NCBI GenBank assembly: GCA_963377175.1
Contig: CAUJNA010002846.1
Location: forward strand, 217,501 to 281,500
Length of the DNA stretch: 64,000 bases
Direction of reading: 5' to 3'
Source: Effrenium voratum
Taxonomy: Eukaryota > Sar > Dinophyceae > Suessiales > Symbiodiniaceae
Part shown: positions 20,411-29,400 of the stretch, in pieces
How the letters are laid out: every line of letters starts with the position of its first letter
How positions within the stretch are numbered: the first letter of the stretch is position 1
The notes under the pieces: model-generated
Told to the model about the DNA's origin: nothing
Seen by the model: the letters and a program-made list of their open reading frames with translations, nothing else
Database searches by the model: none
Program-made: the position numbers and the translations under genes

Positions 20411-23400
20411 CATGGTCGTGAAGAGGAGGTCCTCCCAACGTGGCTCACTCTGGTAGCGGTTCCGGAGGTTGTTCCAGCCGCGACCATGCCCTTTCTCTCC
20501 CCTGGAGAGCTCGGGCACCCGTCGAAGGGTTGCAGGCGCAACCTGATATGTCGGGCCTGCAGGTCTCTCATTCGACTTCCCCTTCCGGGGAGCGAGCTCA
20601 TCGACCGTCTCAATCTCGGTCACGGCACCCGGAAGCAATTTGCCGTTCCTCGTCCCCTCAACGACGGTCTTCCAATGCCTCCAGGCCTTCTCTGCAGTCA
20701 GGGTGTTTTCACTTCTGAAGAAGTTTGGATTGACGTCCTGGGGCCCAGGCGCAAGCTCGGTTGTCAGCGCCTCGCGATACCTTTTGCGAAGCTCAGGGTA
20801 CGCACGATTGAAGTAGAGGAACTCATTCTTGCGGGTATGGAAAGCGTAAATAATATAGGCATTCCCAACCCAATCTGCAGACATAAACGCCTCATCGCTC
20901 GTGAAGAGTCGAATGCCGTCCTGCATCATGAGCTCAGTATCAAAAGCAATCGTGACGGGCCTTCCGGCTCGCGTTCCTGCCAGCTTCCTCATCTGCGCCT
21001 CCCAGGGTGGCGTGGGGTTGAAGTAGACGTGGGCTCTGCCAGTCGACTTCGGATAGCCCCCCGGGACCAGGCCGAACTTGAGGATACTCTCGGCCGACCT
21101 GAGGTCACAGGTGTGGTAAAGGACTGCCGGAAAGCCTCGGCGCCACAGGTCAGTAAGTTCCGGATGCCGCACAGCCCTCGGGTAGTGACCGTCAAGGTAT
21201 TTCGCCGCGGTGAACTCCTCGTCGAAGGAATACAAACTTGTCAGGATCGCCTGCTCAGTGTACTTCCTTGTGAGCTCGTTGTGGTGTCCTTGCACGGCCC
21301 TCACTCGCAAAGCCTGATACGGCAATCCTTTCCAGGATGCTTCCCCCATTGGAGGGGGCCCAACCATCACGCGGAATCTGCGGGTGTTATTGTTCCGGAT
21401 GCAGATCATCACCTCCCAAGGCATGACATTGGCAATCCGGTCATTCAGATGCCTAACCAGCGCATCGAATTCCACCGACAGGTCAACTCCGCGAAACGGC
21501 GGGTGGGGCTTGCCGTCCTTGAATGCCCCTCCCCGGAGGAAATAGGACATTTTCTTCGAAATTGCGACCAGTCGGTAGTCGCGGTCCATGTTGACCTTCG
21601 GGACGTGCCCCATGTCCTCGACCTCAAGCCACTCGCTCTGCTCCTCGGCCGGGACGTTGGTATTGATCTTCCGGGTCTTTGCCCAGTCTTCCCAGAAGAT
21701 CTTCTCTTGCTTAGGGTCCTTCTGCTTTTTCGACCGGGGTTCCCCCTCGGCGTTGCCTGGCGGCGCCTTGGCCTTTGCAATCCTCGGCATCGCCTTCACC
21801 TGGGGCTTGTCGGTCGAGCCTGCAGCCGTGGGGTCCGACTCGTCTCCAATCTCAATGAAACCAGTCGACTGGGGTTCCCCCACAGCGTTCTTGGCAGCAG
21901 ATCCGCGCCTTGACGGCGGCGGTGTTGGCGGTTGCTTGGATGTGCTGGTGCCCTCCGTCACGGACTCAAAAGTGACCGACTCCGCGGTGATCATGGAACT
22001 CATCCCTGCCGCCTCGGAATCATCAGCTTCTGACACCATCTCCAATGATACCACCGTTTCCTGATCGAACAAGTCACCTTCAGCGATGATAATCGACTGG
22101 CCTTCCGGCGCAGCACGGTGCACTCCTGGGGGCAGATTCGTCGCATCCCATCCAAAGTCATGGGTGTCATCGCCCAGCAAGAGCCACTTGTCTTTGTCCT
22201 CGTCGTCGGGGACCTTGGACAAGCCGTGTTTCTCCGCCGTACTGTCGATGTAGTGGGACATCGCGAGTTCCACTCGGTCAAGCTCGTCGTCGGAGTTTTC
22301 CTCACCTTTGTCGACGGCTTCAAGCACGATGTCGGATTCCTCGACCTTTGCCCCCCGCATGTCGATGGTTATGGCGTTATAGGACTCATCCTCCGCCACC
22401 TTCATCCATGCGGCCACATCGGCGTCGATTTCGTCGCCCTCCTGGTCGTGGGACCAGTCGGGCTTCTCTTCCATCGCCGCGTACTCGTGGAGCGCTTTGG
22501 CCAGCTTCAAGCATGTTGGCCAGCCAAAGAGCACCGGGTCGACCGGTTCACCTGCCACGTAGGGCTCAACCCTCCCAATGGCTGGGAGGGCGTATCTGAT
22601 ACGCTGGGCCAACAGCTGCGTGTTGATAGCCGCGTGAAGGAATTTCGACACAACCTTCCGGTTGGCATTGCTGTATGTCATGTGCACATCATCGTACCTG
22701 TGAGCTAGCAATGTCATAACCGATGGGTCGATCGAGTCGATCGCCTTGATGCGGGTCCCATCGTCGATGTCCCCGTTGGCCAGGTGTCGAAGGCAGCCGT
22801 TCATAGCCTCGTTGTAATCGGACGTGAGGGCATAGTCCTCGGCGTCCGGGTTGCTGACGAAGGTAATGTCTCGAATGCGTCCGAGCCCAACCGCCTCCTT
22901 GAAGAAGTCGAGCTGCTCGTACACGCGAGTCTTCTGAATCGTCGGCCACTCTGACGCGGCCTTCCGGCCCGCCTCCGTTCGGTTAAACCTTTTCTCATGG
23001 ATCCATCTGCACCCCACGAAACCATAGTTGCCGAAGACATCGTTTCCTCCCCACAACACGTAAACCGAAATGGGAAGCTGTTTGATGCCCTTCTGGGAGT
23101 TGTCCTCGGCGATGAATCGCACTTTGGCCTCCATGGTGCTGTAGATAGCCTCAAGCCCCTTACCCCAATCCATGCCGTGGTAAATGTTGCGGACCCCCTT
23201 CAGCTGTTCGGCCTGAAGCAGCTCCGCCACATGGTGCTTGGTCGGGTATTTGTTGTTCGGCTCTTCGACCATGGCACAGGAAGAGTCTCCAATGACCAAA
23301 ATGTCGACCACCTCTTCCGAGGGGCATGGCACGGCGCGAAACTCCGCAGGGGCGTTGCGCCCTAGGACCTGGATCAAGTCCCAATATGCCATCTCTGAGT

Positions 23401-26400
23401 TGCTCCCGGCTAGGGTTCCCCCCAGCATCACTCCCGGTGCCTGTTCCTGCGATGCGATAGTCCGCGTCACCGTGTCCGGCTCCGGGATGGTCGCAATCGC
23501 TGCCTGCGTTTGGAATTGCTTCATCAGCTTGTCCCATTCCACCAAATTGTAGATGGTACCCTGAATGTCGAGCTCCTTCTCCAACACGTCGTTGAGCAGG
23601 ATATCAACGGAGGGTGCGAGGGACGACATCCTTATCGCAGGAGTTGATTGAATCACTCGGGAGGCTACTGAGATCGAAAAGGCTGCGTGGATCGCATCAG
23701 TAAGTTTGAATGTATAGTTTTCGGTGTTCTTAAGTGATTGGCCTCTACCTTGTGCATGTGGTGAAGTACACCGGCATTTGAACTTAGACAAGGTTTTCCC
23801 CAGCATTCCAACATTGGTAGCAACGGACCAAGGCTTCTTAAGAGGGATTCCGTCGGCGTTCACTATACCAACAGCACATCCGTCGAAGTCAGACTTGTCA
23901 AGTCCATGCCTGTCAAGAATACTCTTCACCTTCGGAAGCTTCCAATATGTGCATCCCTTGGGCCATTCAATGGCGATTGAAGGGTTGAGATGTCCCATTT
24001 CATCCAAGAACGCCTCAAAGGAATTCCACAACGCATTGAACAACTTCCTGTGGTGAGCAACTTTCTTCCTAGCTGAGGGAATCTTGTTGTTGATAAAGTT
24101 CCAAGGTGTACCCCCCGTGCAAGGCAGACTGGCCCAGATCAGAATGTGTTGAAATTGTTTCGCAAACTCAACTGCAATCTTTCGGTTTTCACTCTGATTG
24201 AAATCGTTATTGAGGGTGAACCTGAACACCTGGCATCCAGCCGCAGTGGATCTGCCTACGTCACCAAGCTTTGAGTCCTCTCCACAGCACACTTCAATGA
24301 TGCATCTGGGAGTTGGGCATGGTGCCGCGGCAGCAGGTTCCCCCGTGCGTCCGTCCATCCTAGGGGACGATCCGCGATTTTTCGATGTGTCTGAATGGAT
24401 ATCGGTATGACTGATTAGCTTGAGGGCGTTCTTCCATTTGTCACTACTTCGTAAAAGGTTTGGTGCAGATGTCGGCAGACTGCCTGACGTGTCTGCATGA
24501 ACCAACTGGTAGTGTTTCCTACGGAATTGTTCCGCCAACCAAGCTAAATTCACTCTTTGGGTTTTGTCCGTGTGACGAAATGCAGGGGATTTGCCCGATT
24601 CCAGGATCCTAATGGTCGATTGATTGTCTTCGACGAACACTCCTCTTAGGCACTTGGGTCCAAACAGTGAAATGCTAGCCGAGCCAATCCTCTCATCTCC
24701 CACGTAGTCCCAATCAGTGACGGCTTCCCTGATCTCGGTGGACTCGATTTGGTAGTCGACATCAAACATCCCATATACACGAAACAAAGTTCTTCCCGTC
24801 CACCTCTTTACAGGCCTATGGGGTTGGAATTTCCAATCGTCCTGCATGAGATCTACCTCCGCTTCTTCGTCAATCATGATGGTAGTTCTGGATCTACCCA
24901 ACATTTTGCAATTAACGGGGCAATCTTTAGTGGACTCGGGATCAAACAATGTATTCCTAACGCGTTTGTGCACTCTCGATAACATGAATCTGTGTGGTTC
25001 GTAAATCCAGTAGTCCCCAGAATCGACTTTGGTTACGACCTTGCCTTCCGGCGGGCTCTTCGTGCTTATTCCCCCCGCGTTCTGAAGGTACGCCCACAGA
25101 CCGGCAGAAGGAAGTCCTACTGCACGAAGGCTGACATTGGCTGCCACGACCTCACTTTCAGTGGAACTCATCGACACTGAAGTTTGTTTCTTACTAAAGG
25201 CAGTCAATGGGTAGTACGTATTGGGGCCAACGAGCGCCAACACGCACCCACTAGTGGACTTGCTGTCATGTTCACCGGCGTGGTCTGCATCTGCAAAGAT
25301 CCACAATCGGCATTGAGTGATTGGATCGCCAATGAAACATGACATTTTTAAATCTTTGGTGGTATCTACATAGCACACAAGTCTATGCAGTGCCTTGTCA
25401 CAGTCGGCAGACCACTTTGTTACTCTTGATGCAAGGCCTTGTACTGCTCTTAGCAAATCGAAACGGGCCATTCTCGCAGCAAAGAGTATTTTCATTAGCA
25501 CTTTAGTTGCTATGGGTGCCAAAACGCCCTTGATTTCCTGCTCATTTTCAACGGGTCGAGCAATTTTGTCATCATGAAATGGCGTCGGAACCTTCTTGAT
25601 TGTTTTGGCATTGCCCCCCGCAAGGTCAACATACCTCTCAACACAGCTTTCAAGGAAAGAACACATGTCATATTCAACCACGGTCACCGGTTCACGCATG
25701 GCTGGTTGGTCCTTCTCCAGCTGATCAAGGTAGAAGAAACCTTGCGCTCGGGCCTCAGACTTCGCCTGAGATTTGCTTCTTGATTTCTTGGCGGCCGCTA
25801 GGGCATTCATGGCATCACCTACGGAGGTGTCGAAGAAATATGAGGTTCCCTGCCACAGGTGCGGCAGCGACACTTTGGGATTCGTGACATCATCCCACAA
25901 CTCTCCGGCATCCCCTTCCGGGGTGCAACCCCGGTACTCAGTGTACCTCTTACCCGTAAGGCCGAGCTCTGAGGTGACCTCGTCATTCAATCTCATGAGC
26001 TTACACCTTGGTTGAATGTGATGGCAGGCCAGGACACCGTGCTCCGGCATATATTCCCAGTGATCTTGGGTCCGCCGGGCAGGTGTTGCATTCTTCGCTG
26101 CGGGGTCGGGCAAAGAATGTTGAAAGACATCAGCGAACGGATGGTCGGTTACGCTAAGGGTTTCCCCTGGGCGCACCATGTGCTTGCAACCCAAGTACCT
26201 ACCTATGGGTTCCGGCTCATCCATGTCAATCTGGGTTGAGATGAGCCTCCATCCCTCCTTCATGTTTTTCTCCGGACCTGACATTTTAAAGTCATCTACG
26301 TAAACTATCAGCAACAGTTGAAGTTCATGGTGATAGAACAGGGAAGGCCACGTGTCCGGGTATAGCAAAACAAAATTTACTACGCCCAATCTGTAGGTGC

Positions 26401-29400
26401 AATCGATCTCCCACAACCCCCCGGAGTCTGGATGCCCATATAGTGCAAGCCTAAGCGGCACAACTGGGTCCTTGTACTTTCCCATCCACGACTTCGGCCA
26501 TCTGGTTTTAGGGAGCCTCACCCATGTCTTGGTACCTCGCATTAGTGATTGCGTGTATGCTTGCTTTCCATCAGCCTGCTCCGTTTTGTAACCAGGCTGG
26601 GCACCGTAGGCATCAACAACTTTGCCGGCTTCCATTGTCGCCGGACTCGAACCTAGTTCTGCAAAGAGTGCTGCCTCTGAATTTTCGTCCTTGACATCAT
26701 TGCCCTGGAAAACAGTTCGCCCTTTAAACTTCCTAAGCTTATGGCCTTTGGGCAGTTCACTACCCTTTTCAACGCAAATTTCAAAAACGCGTCCAACATG
26801 AGCTTTTTCACCAGTTTTCTTTGCCTCGGACGACACGTGGTCCCATTCCCGAATACCTTCGAGATCCCATGCTTTCTTCACACTGAGCTTTTCCCACTCG
26901 ACATCGAGGGACTTTTGAGCATCGGGATTTACGCGAATCTCGGCGGCATTGACCGGCCTAGCCACTGCAGCATACATGTGTTCATGGAAACCTAGCTTGT
27001 GACGGTGCGCCTGCGACAGTCCCTTTACCGTCGGCATGGCGGGTGCCGGGTCCTCTCCCGAAAACATGATCAGTTCGGTCAATTGCTTAACTGACAGACC
27101 GGCAAGACCTTCCGATCTGCGCTGCTCCTTGGCTTCGGCGGCGGCCGCCTTGCGCTCCTTGCTCGATGCTGGTCGATCAGCCGTTTTCGGCAATGTCTCG
27201 ATCAGTTTATCCTTCTCGTACTTCTGCTTAGCCTCTCTACGCTGCTTCTGAGACATAGACTGCCAAACGAAAGAGGATATAGTGGGTGGTCGGTTAGTCC
27301 CTTTGTACTTCCTCACCAGAAAGCCTCCCGCCTCTGAAAATGAGGATCCTTCTTTCGGGATTTCAACGAACCCACCAGTTTTGTGATCAACAGTTTTGAT
27401 TGTTTCCACCTTGGATGGAGCCGGTTCGTCTAGAAGCGTCTCATCTTCCACGTCGGCAACAGCCTCCGGATCTTGTCCCGCTTCTAGGAGAGGGGCATCC
27501 TGAATGGTGGGACCAGACTGATCTGAAGAAATCTTACCCTCACGAAGGGACTTGTATCGGTCCTGCATCGGGAAAACGAAGTTTCCGTCGGGCCTCGTGA
27601 TTTTGAAAACACGATGCAACTTCACAACATCATCAAAGTCCGTTTCATTCAGCTCTTTCAACGATGCTACAAGGTAGTCACCTCTCCATAGAAAGCCGGG
27701 GTGGATGACATATCCAACAAACACTCCCGGATTGGACGTGGGATCAAACTTCAAGTCCTTCTTCGGTTTCTGTCTTGGACCAATCCAGTAGTCTATTCGA
27801 CATCCGAACGGCAAGAACTGACCTTTGAACTCTTCTTCGAACCTAAGATTCCACGGTGTTCTGGAACCAGAAGGTGGTTCACACACATTTTGAGATAAAC
27901 ACCAGTGCCTTGCGGCGTGCGGCCAGTATGAATGATTCAACCCGGCCTGTGCAAGTGCGACTCGAGTTCCCTCGAGCACGGTTCTGATGCTCCGTTCAGC
28001 CACCGCGTTGGTTTTGTGAATGTACTCTTGACTGAGGACATGTCTCCAGCCCATCTGTTCAGCTGCAGCAATTAACTCAGGGGCATTATCACTATAAAAC
28101 GTGCCAACCTCGTCCGACGAGGAAGTGAAGTGCTGAAACGCCTTCACAGTGGCTTCCGTGTTTCTTTTAGCAAAAGGGTATGCATATTTGAAACCGGTGG
28201 CAACGTCACTTATGACAAGGGCAGAGTATTCATCGTCTATGCCCAGCTCCTGTTCATCCGCAGTGATTATGAAATCGGCTGTGATGTGCTCAGCAAATTT
28301 TCGAGCATCAACCTGTCTGGATCCCCCCCGCGAGCGAGAGGGAGACTTGGTCATCTTCGCGCATTTGCACACTTCGCAGAATGGATTCTTTGGCTGGTGT
28401 GTCATCAGGTGCTTTCGTGATGCTGCTTCCTGCCTAAGGGCGCTTTCTGCAAGTGACCTAGGACTTTTCTTATCGGGGTTGCCAACAACATCTTCCCCTG
28501 CCAAATCTTTACTCTCCATCGGCTCAGCAGGTTCATCTGGAATGACTTCAACGGGGTCATTCGCCAGAAGCTCGGCGACAACTCTAGCATGCACCTCAGG
28601 ATCTTCTAGAGGGGCAATGCTAGGCGTATACTCTTCTTCCGCGGCATCTTCGGTTTGCACGGAGGAGGAGTATGATGATTCGCTAGGTGAATTGTTTCTG
28701 GCGACCTGACCTTCCGGTCGGCTTGGCGGTGTTCCTCTGGCGGGACACGCACATGCTGAGTCGCTATCCCACACGTCGTAGTACGGGACATAATCTCGAA
28801 CTTTGAGATAAATTCTCGTCCCATCAGGCTTGACAAAGAAAGGTTTCTCTTTTGCATGCCAGATGAAGTCATAACCCTGATTCATGCACTTGAAACCTAC
28901 GGAGAGAACAGAGGGTGTTTGCGGCAATAAGTATGGATCCGTGTTCCCAAGGTCACCTGCGGCCATGTAGGCCTGCTTTGACGAATCACTTGGTCCATTG
29001 GCAGTCATCAACATCACGGGGTCATTTGAATTATAAATTGCATATTCGGGGCAATTCGCACGAGTGAAAAGGTCGGTCCCACTGCCAGTGTCAATAATCC
29101 ATGAACAGTTCGGAGAAAATCTCTTGCTCGCCATTGCGGGCTTTGCGTGCATATCTCTCGGGGCGCATTGGTCGCATCCGATCTCGCTGTCACATTCATA
29201 CTCGCATCTAGTCGGATGGCCTTCCAATTCACGCCTCACGATGAAGGCGAGCATGGTTGCTCCAAGTCTCGCATCATCTATGCTGACTTCGTCATGGAAA
29301 AACTGATGGTCGATTGGGTAGACCTTTGAATACACGCGCGGTTTGTCCGCGATCTTAAACTGCTCACCATGTGCTGGTATCCGATTCATTTCAACCTTCG

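Noticed and set aside
20363..21913. 516-codon ORF on the plus strand
   Set aside because: It is antisense to the retrotransposon polyprotein, has no ATG-led domain structure and no recognisable motif; the minus frame carries the conserved motifs.
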